Source: Nigerium massiliense (GTDB lineage Bacteria > Actinomycetota > Actinomycetes > Propionibacteriales > Propionibacteriaceae). Taken from it: a stretch of 64,000 nt of DNA. Of the stretch, positions 1 through 8,239 are shown in pieces. Both the position numbers and the translations under genes were made by a program. The notes beneath the pieces are model-generated. The model had not been told where the DNA came from. It ran no database searches and saw only the letters and a program-made list of their open reading frames with translations. Each line of letters begins with the position of its first letter. The stretch's first letter is position 1. The DNA is taken from the NCBI RefSeq assembly GCF_000826085.1, contig NZ_CCYM01000003.1, positions 372,001 to 436,000 of the forward strand, written 5' to 3'.

Positions 1-346
1 GGGCGTCCAGCGCCTCGTCGGCCACCCGCACCATCGTCGCGACGTAACCATCGACCTGACGCCGGTGCAACCCCGGCCGGACGAGTCGGCGGCGCCGCTC
101 GTGGTCCTCGCCGTCGCTCACGACCACCGACCTCGGCCCGTCCACGGGAATCAGCGACTTGAACGCCTCGCGCTGGCTGAAATGGTCGTCGTGGGCGAAC
201 ACGAACTCATTGGCCCGCGGACCGACGAGGTAGACGAAGGGGCGTCCCAACCATCCGAACGCCAGCGGCCCCACCCGCCGGGAGCGCCGCAGGATCCATT
301 CGGCCAAGGGGAGACGCGCGGGCTCGGGTGCTGACTGCATCGCCAT
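1..346 (-). CDS. Cytochrome P450, N-terminal part
   Basis: The first 115 residues of a cytochrome P450; the rest, including the heme-binding Cys loop, lies beyond the left edge. The reading APLAEWILRR-type start, then VGPRANEFVFAHDDHFSQRE and GEDHERRRRLVRPGLHRRQV, is the typical P450 start, including the C-helix segment (DGxxHxxRRRLVRPGLH). The start is ATG at 346, with a second in-frame ATG at 340. The gene diverges from the TetR regulator at 392 across a 45-bp gap that holds a palindrome, so control by that regulator is likely. Substrate cannot be told. The family call is firm; the exact start is less so. Confidence 0.85.
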   Translation of the reverse strand, partial: MAMQSAPEPARLPLAEWILRRSRRVGPLAFGWLGRPFVYLVGPRANEFVFAHDDHFSQREAFKSLIPVDGPRSVVVSDGEDHERRRRLVRPGLHRRQVDGYVATMVRVADEALDA

Positions 347-359
347 GTCGGGAGCTTAC

Positions 360-384
360 TCCACGAACGTGGAATAGCTATCAT
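360..384. promoter_or_regulatory. Palindromic operator and TetR-gene promoter
   Basis: TCCACG-AA-CGTGGA (360-373) is a perfect inverted repeat with 6-bp arms in the short divergent gap. It sits just upstream of TATCAT (379-384), a good -10 hexamer that ends 7 nt before the ATG at 392, which implies a leaderless mRNA. The position suits binding by the adjacent TetR protein, controlling itself and the P450. The binding is inferred. Confidence 0.55.
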
Positions 385-391
385 CACACCC

Positions 392-1018
392 ATGCCGAAT
401 CCGGACGCCCGCCGCCGCGACGCCGCGACCACCCGCGCCCGGATCATCGACGCCGCTATCGAGCAGCTCGCCGAGGGCGGCATGCGCGCCCTCACCCACC
501 GCCGCGTCGAGACCCGCGCCGGCGTGACGCAGGGCCTGGTCAAGTACCACTTCGGCTCCTTGGATGGCCTCATCGAGGCGGTCGTGGCGCACATGGCGGC
601 CGTCGAGCTGGACGCCGTCGTGCGCGTCACCCCCGAGCAGTACGCGCGGGCCCAGCGGACCGGCGTCCTCCCTCCCGAGATCTGGCGCGCGGCCGAGGCC
701 GCCTGGCGGGAGCTCACGTCGCGTCCGGCCCTGGTGCGGGCCCGGTTCGAGCTGTACCTGCACGCGGTGGATCGCCCCGAACTGCAGGGCCTCATCCGGT
801 CGCAACGCCAACGGTTCCTGGACGCCGCGGCGGCCTCGCTTCCGGAAGGGACTCCCCAGGCGGGCGCACGTCTGGTGCTTGCCCTGGTCAACGGGCTCCT
901 GCTGCACCAACTCTCCGCGCCCGACGCCGACCTGGACGCCGACGCCCCCGGCCTCCTGCTTGCCGCGGGCTGGACGGCGGCGCACCTCCCCAACCTGCGG
1001 GACGAGGCGCCGGGCTGA
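392..1018 (+). CDS. TetR/AcrR family transcriptional regulator
   Basis: A 208-residue one-component repressor. The N-terminal helix-turn-helix spans about residues 12-60 (RIIDAAIEQLAEGGMRALTHR, then VTQGLVKYHFGSLDGL), the YHF/G pattern of TetR recognition helices. The C-terminal part is the variable ligand and dimer domain and gives no ligand clue. Length is normal for the family. It diverges from a P450 and has a palindrome in its own promoter, so autoregulation and control of the P450 are likely. Confidence 0.9.
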   Translation: MPNPDARRRDAATTRARIIDAAIEQLAEGGMRALTHRRVETRAGVTQGLVKYHFGSLDGLIEAVVAHMAAVELDAVVRVTPEQYARAQRTGVLPPEIWRAAEAAWRELTSRPALVRARFELYLHAVDRPELQGLIRSQRQRFLDAAAASLPEGTPQAGARLVLALVNGLLLHQLSAPDADLDADAPGLLLAAGWTAAHLPNLRDEAPG

Positions 1019-1112
1019 CGAGGGCGTACCGACGATCGGCGTCCTGACCTATCCCGAGGGACCGTCCTGCCTCGTCCGTGGAAGAGGGAAGGCGGGGGTG
1101 GGAGAATCGATC

Positions 1113-1817
1113 ATGCTCACCCTCGAGGAGATCTTTCCGCCATATGGTCTGGCCATCACGTGCGGGGACGTCGAGCTTCGCGTGCTGCGGGACGACGACC
1201 TGCCCGAGTTGGTCGAACTGGTGCGCGGGGGCATCCAGGCGCCGGGTGCGCCGATGCCGTTCCTGCAGGCGTGGCACGAAGAACCCTTCTCCCCCGGCTC
1301 CCCCGACGGGTTCCCCGCGACCTCGCTGGCTTGGTGGTGGACCCAGCGCGCCCAATTCCAGCCTCAGAAGTGGAGCTTGGCGCTGGCCGTCCGCAGGAGG
1401 GGTGTCCTCGTGGGGATGCAGGACATGATGGCGACGGATTTCACGCAGACCCGCCACGTCGAGACCGGCTCGTGGCTCGGGTTACCCCATCAGGGTCGAG
1501 GCATCGGCACGCTCATGCGCCAGATGGCGGTCGGGTTCGCGTTCGACGAGCTCGGCGCCCTCGAGTGCGGGTCGGGCTACATCGTCGGCAACGACCGGTC
1601 GGCGGGGGTGAGCCGCAAGGTCGGCTACGTCGACAACGGCCTCCAACGCATCGCGCAGCGAACCGCCGACGGCACGATCGGGGTGACCGAGCAGCGGATG
1701 CTTATCACGCCTGACACGTACGTTCGGCCCGATCGGCCCGTCTCGGTCACCGGAGCCGACGCCGTGCGACGCTTCCTGGCGATCGAGCGCCGACCGGCGT
1801 CGGAGAGCAAGACCTAA
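1113..1817 (+). CDS. GNAT family N-acetyltransferase
   Basis: A 234-residue acyl-CoA transferase of the RimJ/RimL-like GNAT class. Core signs are LRVLRDDDLPELVELV near the N-terminus, TGSWLGLPHQGRGIGTLMR (the acetyl-CoA pyrophosphate loop, RGIGT) and VGNDRSAGVSRKVGYVDNG (the typical SxxVxxKxGY C-terminal strand). ATG 1113 is chosen because GGAGA lies 8 nt upstream; an in-frame GTG at 1098 is possible. The substrate is unknown. It follows the TetR gene by 94 nt on the same strand. Confidence 0.85.
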   Translation: MLTLEEIFPPYGLAITCGDVELRVLRDDDLPELVELVRGGIQAPGAPMPFLQAWHEEPFSPGSPDGFPATSLAWWWTQRAQFQPQKWSLALAVRRRGVLVGMQDMMATDFTQTRHVETGSWLGLPHQGRGIGTLMRQMAVGFAFDELGALECGSGYIVGNDRSAGVSRKVGYVDNGLQRIAQRTADGTIGVTEQRMLITPDTYVRPDRPVSVTGADAVRRFLAIERRPASESKT

Positions 1818-1855
1818 AGCCGAACATTGACCTGGGTGCCCGTAGGGTGGGTGGT

Positions 1856-2599
1856 GTGTCCTCCCCAGCCTCTCGGCGACGAGAACAGGCCGGCCCGCCG
1901 CGCTGGCTGACGTCGGCGAACCGCCGGGCGACCGTGCCCACTATCATCGCCGTCGCGGTCGGTCTCGGCGTGGGCTCCGCCGCTTACGCCAACCGCTGGT
2001 TCGAGCCGCCGGAGACCGCCTGGTTCATCACCGTCTGCACGTGGCTGACGCTCACGGTGAGTCACCTCGTCCTCACCTGGGTCGCGTTCCGGCGCCGCGA
2101 AGGCGACGACCTGCGCGCAATGGTGCAAGCGCCGAAGGCGTCGCAGAAGCCGAGCCTCCTGCGACGGCTCTTCGTCAGCAGCGACGCGCCGGCGTGGTCG
2201 CTCACTTCGGCGGTACTGGCGCTGGTCGGAATGGTCGGCGTCACCGTGACCCGGCACGGCACCGATAACGGCTCGCTGATGACGCTGACATTCGCGCTGG
2301 TCGCCGCGTGCTGGCTGGACGTGGTCGTGGTCTACGCCGAGCACTACGCCCGTCTCGACCTCGCTGACCCGGCGCAGCCGGAGGGCCACCTCGGCTTTCC
2401 CGGGAGCGACGTCCGGCACCACTTCGACGACTATCTCTACCTCGCCCTGGGCGTGCAGGCGACGTTCGGAACAACCGACGTCGAGGCGCGGACGACCGAG
2501 ATGCGCCGCCACGTAGGCGTGCACGCGCTCATCGCCTTCGTCTTCAACACCGTGATCGTCGCCGTCGCCGTCGCGCTGATCACGGCGATGATGGGCTGA
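1856..2599 (+). CDS. DUF1345 family integral membrane protein
   Basis: About 247 residues with hydrophobic segments near PTIIAVAVGLGVGSAAYA, TVCTWLTLTVSHLVLTWVAF, SLTSAVLALVGMVGVTV, LMTLTFALVAACWLDVVVVY and the C-terminal LIAFVFNTVIVAVAVAL. The segment DYLYLALGVQATFGTTDVE followed by RRHVGVHALIAFVFNT matches the conserved C-terminal half of DUF1345. Function is unknown for the family. GTG 1856 is preferred over GTG 1847 because TAGGGT (1843-1848) is a -10 box ending 7 nt before it, giving a leaderless start. Confidence 0.8.
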   Translation: MSSPASRRREQAGPPRWLTSANRRATVPTIIAVAVGLGVGSAAYANRWFEPPETAWFITVCTWLTLTVSHLVLTWVAFRRREGDDLRAMVQAPKASQKPSLLRRLFVSSDAPAWSLTSAVLALVGMVGVTVTRHGTDNGSLMTLTFALVAACWLDVVVVYAEHYARLDLADPAQPEGHLGFPGSDVRHHFDDYLYLALGVQATFGTTDVEARTTEMRRHVGVHALIAFVFNTVIVAVAVALITAMMG

Positions 2600-2697
2600 C
2601 GATCAGGCTGCGAACGAGCCGAGCCACTGTGCAGGATCGGACAAACCCGGCGGGGGCGTCCTGCTTAGGCTGAACGCACCCGACCAAGGAGGACGAC

Positions 2698-3468
2698 ATG
2701 TCCGCGAACACCAACCGGGCCGTCTGGATCGACCTCGGCGTCCCTGACCTCGAACAAGCGACAGATTTCTACGGCCGCGTCTTCGGCTGGACCTTCACCG
2801 ACGGCGGTGACGAGTACGGCCACTACCACCAGATCACCGCCAGCGACGGCTCGCTCGTCGGCGGCCTGATGCAGAACCCGGACCCCGCCATGCCGGTGTT
2901 CTGGATGGTCTACTTCGGCACCAACGACGCAGAAGGGACGAGCGCCACCATCGCGCAGAGCGGTGGTTCGGTTTTCCGGCCGGCCATGCCGGTCGGCGAC
3001 ATGGGCTCGATGGCGATCGTGACGGCGCCGTCCGGGGCGACGTTCGGGCTTTGGCAAGCGGGGACGCTCTCCGGCTTCGGTGAGCCGACCTGCACCGGCA
3101 TGGCGATGCTCGTGGACACGCCCACGAAGGATCTGACGGCGGACGTCGCCGCCTACGAGAAGGCCTTCGGCTGGGACATTGTCTACGGCGACGGCGAGGG
3201 CGGCGAGAAGTTCGCCACCGTCGGCCCGTACGAGGACGCCCAGATCTGCCTGTTCGACGCCGCCGAGATGTTCCCCGCCGACCATCCGTCGAGCTGGCGG
3301 GTGTTCTTCCGCACCGACGACATGGACGCCACCGTCGCCGCCATCAAGGACGCCGGGGGCGTCGTCACCGACGGTCCCGTCGAGGAAGAGGAAGGCACGG
3401 TCGTGGCCACGGCCAAGGACCCGTTCGGCGCGGTGTTCCTCGTCATGCAGGTGGACGGCACGCTCTGA
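2698..3468 (+). CDS. Double VOC (glyoxalase-like) protein, Cfp30B/TB27.3-like
   Basis: A 256-residue protein with two tandem vicinal-oxygen-chelate domains, about residues 8-120 (AVWIDLGVPDLEQATDFYGR, FGWTF) and 130-255 (AMLVDTPTKDLTADVAAYEK, KDPFGAVFLVMQ). This layout matches the actinobacterial Cfp30B/Rv0577 group, where no enzyme activity is firmly assigned. The start is supported by AGGAGG five bases before ATG. A promoter hexamer TAGGCT lies at 2666-2671. The gene stands alone and ends in a strong hairpin. Confidence 0.88.
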   Translation: MSANTNRAVWIDLGVPDLEQATDFYGRVFGWTFTDGGDEYGHYHQITASDGSLVGGLMQNPDPAMPVFWMVYFGTNDAEGTSATIAQSGGSVFRPAMPVGDMGSMAIVTAPSGATFGLWQAGTLSGFGEPTCTGMAMLVDTPTKDLTADVAAYEKAFGWDIVYGDGEGGEKFATVGPYEDAQICLFDAAEMFPADHPSSWRVFFRTDDMDATVAAIKDAGGVVTDGPVEEEEGTVVATAKDPFGAVFLVMQVDGTL

Positions 3469-3482
3469 GCAGCGCCCGACGC

Positions 3483-3524
3483 GCTCCCTCCCGCCCACCG
3501 TTCCGACGGAGGACGGGAGGGAGC
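3483..3524 (+). terminator. Intrinsic terminator-like hairpin
   Basis: GCTCCCTCCCG (3483-3493) and CGGGAGGGAGC (3514-3524) form a perfect 11-bp stem with a 20-nt loop, 15 nt after the glyoxalase-like gene and followed by TGCTTT. Confidence 0.7.
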
Positions 3525-3587
3525 TGCTTTGGAGGGTCGCGGACGGGCGCGCCACCGGGAGCGCCGGCGGGGAACGCGCCCGTTTCG

Positions 3588-4463
3588 CTAGGCCGACTGC
3601 TTCGCGACCAACGCCAAGAAAGCCACCGCAGCCGGGTTGGGGTTGAACGCGTCCCAGGCCAGGTACTCCACGCGTCGGGGACCGTCCGTGAGGGCCGCGG
3701 TCACGATCGAGGAATCTGCGGGGAGGACCGAGGCCGAGAGCAGACCCACAGCCAAGCCACGCTCGATCAGGTCGACGATGACCGGCAGCGACATGACCTC
3801 GAACGAGACGTCCCGATCCAGCCCTGCGGCGCTGAAGGCGAGGTCGGACTGAGCCCGCCCGGAGGACCCCGTCGGGAAGTCGACGAACCGTTCGTCGGCC
3901 AGGTCGGCCAGGGCCAGACGCGTCCGGCCCGCGAGGCGGTGCTGCGCGGGCAGGACCGCCACCAGCGACTCCCGCGACAACTCCCGCAGGCCGACGCCGT
4001 CCGGCGGAGCACCCTCGGGCAGCCCCAGGAACGCCACGTCCAGGGCTCCCGCCCGGATATCGGCGAGGAACTCCTCACTGTTCCCGCTCCGCAGTCGCAC
4101 CCGAACGGCCGGGTGCGCCGCATGGAAATCCGCCAGGAGCGCGGGAACGTCGACCGCTCCGACCGTGGGAATCATGCCGAGCGAGAGCACGCCGCGCACC
4201 TCCCCCTCCGCGGCCGCGGCGTCCACGACGGCGCGCTCGGCGGCCCGCAGGCTCTCTCGGGCGGACGCCACAAAGGCCTCCCCCGCGGGCGTGAGCTCCA
4301 CCCTCCGCGAGTTCCGCGCGAACAACCGGACGCCGATCTCCCCCTCCAGCGCCTTGATCTGATGGCTCAGCGCCGACTGGACCACGAAGCAGCGCTCCGC
4401 CGCCCGGGTGAAACTTCGTTCCTCCGCGACGGCGACGGCGTACCTCAATTGTTGCAACTCCAC
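3588..4463 (-). CDS. LysR family transcriptional regulator
   Basis: A 291-residue LysR protein. Winged HTH at residues 1-60: VELQQLRYAVAVAEERSFTR, then QSALSHQIKALEGEIGVRLF. The rest is the effector domain, with LSLGMIPTVGAVDVPALLAD opening its first lobe. The family usually starts exactly at (M)ELQQLRY, so GTG 4463 is chosen over upstream in-frame ATGs at 4502 and 4484. It diverges from the EamA transporter at 4543 and is the likely regulator of that operon. The effector is unknown. Confidence 0.9.
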   Translation of the reverse strand: MELQQLRYAVAVAEERSFTRAAERCFVVQSALSHQIKALEGEIGVRLFARNSRRVELTPAGEAFVASARESLRAAERAVVDAAAAEGEVRGVLSLGMIPTVGAVDVPALLADFHAAHPAVRVRLRSGNSEEFLADIRAGALDVAFLGLPEGAPPDGVGLRELSRESLVAVLPAQHRLAGRTRLALADLADERFVDFPTGSSGRAQSDLAFSAAGLDRDVSFEVMSLPVIVDLIERGLAVGLLSASVLPADSSIVTAALTDGPRRVEYLAWDAFNPNPAAVAFLALVAKQSA

Positions 4464-4542
4464 CCGAAAATGATGCCAGTGCATCGCTTCCATGAGAAAC
4501 ATGTGTTGGACTCATCCTTGGCCAGTAGGCACGCTGGAGGTC

Positions 4543-5445
4543 ATGACAAGCCTGACCACGAAAGAGGGATCGGCCCCCGGCACCCAGCTCGGATGGATCC
4601 TCCTCAGCGCGGTGGCCCCCGTGGTCTGGGGCACGACCTACATCGTCACCACCCACGTGCTGCCGGGCGGTCACCCGATCTTCGCCGCGTTCATGAGGAC
4701 GCTGCCACCTGGGTTGATCGCGCTGGCCTGGACGAGGCAGCTGCCGCGGGGCGCGTGGTGGTGGCGGACCCTGGTTCTGGGTGGCCTCAACATGGCCGTC
4801 TTCTTCCCCTTGCTGTTCGTCGCCGCTCAACGCCTACCGGGCGGGGTGGCTGCCACCCTGGGCGCGGTCCAGCCCCTCATCATCGCCGTCCTCGCCGTCT
4901 GGATCCTGCGCGAGCCGTTCTCGGGCTGGCGGTCGTTCTGGGGCGTCGCCGGGGTCGCCGGCATCGCGATGGTCGTCCTGGGGCCCGAGGCGGCCCTGGA
5001 GCCGGTCGGCGTCCTGGCCGGGTTGGGCGGTGCGGCGTCGATGGCGACCGGCGTCGTCCTCACCAAGAAATGGGGCCGTCCGGAACACGTCAGCGCGATG
5101 GGCCTCGCCGGATGGCAACTCACGGCGGCCGGGCTCCTCTTGGCCATCCCGGCTCTGCTGTTCGACGGGATACCGGCACGCATCGACGCGCCAGCCTGGG
5201 CCGGCTACGCCTGGCTCGGCCTCGTCGGCGCCCTGGTCTCCTACACCGTGTGGTTCGCGGGCATTCGCCACCTTTCCGTCACCCCCATGGCCCTCCTCGG
5301 GCTTCTCTCCCCGCTCACGGCAGCCCTGCTCGGCGTCCTGCTCGCCGGGGAGACCCTTGCACCGCTTCAACTCGCCGGCTTCGGCGTCGCCCTCACCGCG
5401 ATGGTCGCCGGACAGCTCAACCCCACCTGGAAGGATCCCCGATGA
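4543..5445 (+). CDS. EamA/DMT family transporter
   Basis: A 300-residue drug/metabolite exporter with ten predicted membrane segments in two EamA repeats (LSAVAPVVWGTTYIVTTHVL at the start; AGYAWLGLVGALVSYTVWFA and SPLTAALLGVLLAGETLAPL in the second). It most likely exports a small metabolite or amino acid. CACGCT at 4530-4535 is a possible -10 box ending 7 nt before ATG, and GGAGG lies only 2 nt before it. It overlaps the next gene by ATGA (5442-5445), which indicates co-translation. Confidence 0.87.
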   Translation: MTSLTTKEGSAPGTQLGWILLSAVAPVVWGTTYIVTTHVLPGGHPIFAAFMRTLPPGLIALAWTRQLPRGAWWWRTLVLGGLNMAVFFPLLFVAAQRLPGGVAATLGAVQPLIIAVLAVWILREPFSGWRSFWGVAGVAGIAMVVLGPEAALEPVGVLAGLGGAASMATGVVLTKKWGRPEHVSAMGLAGWQLTAAGLLLAIPALLFDGIPARIDAPAWAGYAWLGLVGALVSYTVWFAGIRHLSVTPMALLGLLSPLTAALLGVLLAGETLAPLQLAGFGVALTAMVAGQLNPTWKDPR

Positions 5446-6072
5446 AGAACGTCATCCTCGGCGCCACCGGCATGGCCGGAACCGCCATCACGGACGTGGC
5501 CGCCCTGCGCGGGGCACGACGTCCTGGCCGCCTCACGTCGCCCCCGGCAGCACGCCAGCCCGCTGGTGACCCCCATCGCGGTGGACGCCAGTGACCGCGG
5601 CCAAGTCGCCAGCCTGGTCGCCGGCGCGGACGCCGTCGTCGTCGCCCTCCGCTTCCCCGAGGGCCAGGAACGGCGCGTGAGCGACGTGACCGCCCGATGC
5701 CTCGACGCCGCCCAGGCACACCACGCATCCGTCCTGATCGTCGGGGGCTCGGCACCCCTCACCTCCCCCACCACGGATGCCCTCGTGCTGGACGACCCTC
5801 GGTGGGTCCCTGCCGAATGGCGGGACATTGCCGCGGCCAGCCTCGCGCAGTGGGAAGCCTGTCGGGCACACGCCTATCAGCGGTGGACCTACCTCAGTCC
5901 CTCCGCCGTCTTCGAGCCGGGCCAGCCCACGGGTCGCTATAGGCGGGGTACGACCACGCTGCTGGTCGACGGCGCCGGCAACTCCCGGGTCACTCCCGGA
6001 GAACTCGCCCTGGCCCTCTTGGACGAACTCGAGAGCCCGTCCGGGGAGCAGCACTTCACCGTCGCCTCGTGA
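5442..6072 (+). pseudogene. Frameshifted NAD(P)-binding SDR (NmrA/YwnB-like)
   Basis: Starts MKNVILGATGMAGTAITDVA, with the GxTGxxG dinucleotide-binding loop, in the frame of ATG 5442. After residue 24 the matching protein continues in the next frame: skipping one G of the GGGG run at 5511-5514 gives RGHDVLAASRRP and then an open frame to 6072 (VDASDRGQVASLVAGADAVV, VGGSAPLTS, ending at PSGEQHFTVAS). Repaired, it would be about 209 residues, normal for atypical short-chain dehydrogenases of the NAD(P)H-binding flavin-reductase-like type. As given, translation ends at the TGA near 5592. It is coupled to the EamA gene. Either a one-base insertion inactivated it or the base is a sequencing error. 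Confidence 0.8.
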
Positions 6073-6112
6073 GCTCCCCGCAGAGCGGCTAGGATCCCAG
6101 GCTTTCGACGAG

Positions 6113-6673
6113 CTACTCGCCCGTTTCGCCGTCCACGGACTCCCGCAGCAGGTCGGCGTGGCCGTTGTGGCGGGCGTACTCCTCGATCATGTGGACGAGC
6201 ACCCACCGCAGGGACACCTGGGCGCGCCCTCCCCAGGCCGGATGCGTCCGGTCGAGCCCGTCCGGGTGCTTCAACTCGGCCGCGACGACCGCGCGGGACG
6301 CCTCGACCGCGCGCTGCCACTCGGCCCTCAACTGGTCGCCGGGCAGTTCGTGAGCCCGGTGCCAGTCGGCGTCCACGTCGGCCTTCCAATCGGTGGACGC
6401 CCACGGCTCGCTGGGCGCCGCCTCGGAGACGGCGTCGGTGAACCAGTTGTCCTCGACGTAGGACATGTGCGACAACAACCCACCCAGGGTCATGGACGTC
6501 GGCGGGAGTGGTCGGCGCAGCTGGGCGTCGTCCAGCCCCCGGGTCTTCCACTCCAGCGTCGCGCGCTGGTAGTCGAGGAAGCCGAGCAGCGTCGCGACCT
6601 CTCCCGCGGACAGGGGCGGCTCGGGCCTCCCGTGCTCGTCGGTCTCGATGGCGTCGTTGGGCTGACCGGTCAT
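6113..6673 (-). CDS. DinB/DUF664 family protein
   Basis: A 186-residue four-helix-bundle protein of the DinB/YfiT superfamily, DUF664 branch. Signs are LLGFLDYQRATLEWKTRGL, SMTLGGLLSHMSYVEDNWF (first metal His) and LVHMIEEYARHNGHADLLRE (the HxxxHxxHxD-like metal-binding end). These proteins often act as thiol-dependent transferases or have no known role. Two more DUF664 proteins lie in this window (28407-28964 and 33950-34582). It runs convergent to the frameshifted SDR gene. Confidence 0.87.
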   Translation of the reverse strand: MTGQPNDAIETDEHGRPEPPLSAGEVATLLGFLDYQRATLEWKTRGLDDAQLRRPLPPTSMTLGGLLSHMSYVEDNWFTDAVSEAAPSEPWASTDWKADVDADWHRAHELPGDQLRAEWQRAVEASRAVVAAELKHPDGLDRTHPAWGGRAQVSLRWVLVHMIEEYARHNGHADLLRESVDGETGE

Positions 6674-6740
6674 CGCCGCTCCTGTCGTTGGAATGGCGTC
6701 AGTCTAGGGAGACAACGACGCCGGAAGCGAGATCACCGAG

Positions 6741-7109
6741 TCAAGGGGCGCGATGCATGACAAGGACCTCGGCACGGTGACCCGGCGCGGCGAGCTTTCG
6801 GTCGCACGTGACGAGGGGCGCTCCGAGAGCTTCCGCCAGAGCGATGGAGGACGCGTCATAGCTGGTGAACTGGTGGCGGAGCGCCCAGACTCGCGCTCGC
6901 AAGGGCTCCAAGTCGTAACGCTCGATGCTGAAGGACCAGTAGTCGTCCAGAGCCTCGCGGACTCGGTCCGGGTGCAGGACGCGGCCAAGTTCCAAACCCC
7001 GTAGGACGGACGTGACCTCGACGTCCAGCAGGTGCGGCGCATGGAGATCGCCCTCCACGGCATCGAGTAGTTCACTCGCCGGCGCAGCTCCAACGAGAGC
7101 TTCGACCAT
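6741..7109 (-). CDS. PIN-domain (VapC-like) protein, N-terminus incomplete
   Basis: A 122-residue PIN-like RNase protein. Acidic residues fit the VapC pattern: Glu31 in LLDVEVTSVLRG, Asp85 in SYDASSIALAEALGAPLVT and Asp103 in TCDRKL. The first strand, normally (M)xVVDASxxVEAL with the first catalytic Asp, is missing. The frame opens at MVEALVG, and upstream in-frame codons read GRQSSHL rather than VVDAS. There is no antitoxin gene on either side: the next gene upstream points the other way 42 bp off. It is therefore probably a decayed orphan toxin. A functional start further upstream is possible but would still lack the Asp. Confidence 0.65.
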   Translation of the reverse strand: MVEALVGAAPASELLDAVEGDLHAPHLLDVEVTSVLRGLELGRVLHPDRVREALDDYWSFSIERYDLEPLRARVWALRHQFTSYDASSIALAEALGAPLVTCDRKLAAPGHRAEVLVMHRAP

Positions 7110-7150
7110 TGAGATGGCTTGACTGCCGCCCCCGTGGCACCGTGGACGTC

Positions 7151-8189
7151 ATGGAGAGTCGCCATATCAGCTGCGTCATCGACGCCGATCCGGATCGCGT
7201 GTACGAGATTGTGGCCGACCCGGACAATCTTCCGGCGTGGGCGTCCGGCCTGGCCAAGACGGAGGTGCGGCGCGACGGTGACGACCTGATCGCCGCTTCG
7301 CCGATGGGCGAGGTGCGCGTCCGGTTCACGCCCCGCAACGGCTTCGGCGTCGCCGACCACGACGTCGTCCTGCCCTCGCGTACGACGGTGACCAACCCGC
7401 TGCGGGTGATGGCCCACCCGGACGGCGCCGAGGTCGTGTTCACCGTGCGTCAGATCGAGCTCACCGACGAGGAGTTCGACCGCGACTGCGCCATGGTGCG
7501 TGAGGATCTCGCGCGGCTCAAGGCGCTGATCGAAGCGGACGGCGTCGAGGTGACGTCCACGCAGCCTGCGACCGGCCCGCGCGCGTACAGCGTCGCCCTG
7601 GAGGAGGCGCGGGAGGCGTTCCTGGCCGAGCTCGACCGCTTCGTCGCCGCCGCCGAATCGCTCGATGACCACGCACTCCTGGGCGCGTGCCGCGCGTACG
7701 GGTGGGCGCGCCTCGACTGTCTCGTCCACGTCACCCTGGGTTTGCAGGAACTGCTCGCTGGGCTGCCCGCCATCACCGATGCCTCCCCCGATCAGGACGC
7801 CGCCTCGTACTGGTCCGCCTGGGAAGCCCAAGCCGACAGCGACCCCGTCCCGGGGGATCCTGATGACGCGTCGCCTCGCGACCGCCTACGCCCGCCCGAC
7901 CCACGCCCTGGAGCACCTGCACATCGTCGCCGCCGGGCTCCGCGTGTCCGTTGCTCAGATGCCGGACCAGCCCGTCCGATTCCAAGGGCACGTGCTGAGC
8001 GCCGGCGATCTGCTGGCCACGTGGGCCGTGGAGCTCGTGGTCCATCATCACGATCTGGACGTCCCGGACGCGGCGCTCTCGCCCGAGGCGGTTCTCCTCG
8101 GACGCCGCACCGCGGAAGCGCTCCTGGGCGTCCGCGCGGAGACGCGCGACGACGTGGCGGTTCTGCTGGACGCGTTCGGTCGGGCCTGA
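7151..8189 (+). pseudogene. SRPBCC-MDMPI fusion, frameshifted
   Basis: Residues 1 to about 130 (VIDADPDRVYEIVADPDNLP, SPMGEVRVRFTPRNGFGVAD) form an SRPBCC/polyketide-cyclase-like domain. Then comes the start of a DinB-fold maleylpyruvate isomerase-like (MDMPI) domain: SVALEEAREAFLAELDRFVA, WARLDCLVHVTLGLQELLAG. After SDPVPGDPDD the original frame turns to nonsense (SPRDRLRPPDPRP). The expected continuation (RLATAYARPTHALEHLHIVA, GHVLSAGDLLATWAVELVVH, HHDLDVPD) lies in the following frame to 8189. The break is between 7855 and 7885; the run of five G at 7855-7859 or the T near 7878 are candidate sites. MDMPI proteins use mycothiol, an actinobacterial thiol. A repaired product would be about 345 residues. 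Confidence 0.78.
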
Positions 8190-8239
8190 GGCGGAGGCGT
8201 CCGTGTCCCCGAGCGTCACCGGCCACGCGGACAGCCGCG

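Noticed and set aside
5511..5514. Programmed frameshift in the SDR gene
   Set aside because: GGGG is not a known slippery heptamer, no stimulatory structure is evident, and neighbouring genes carry unrelated lesions, so mutation or error is simpler.
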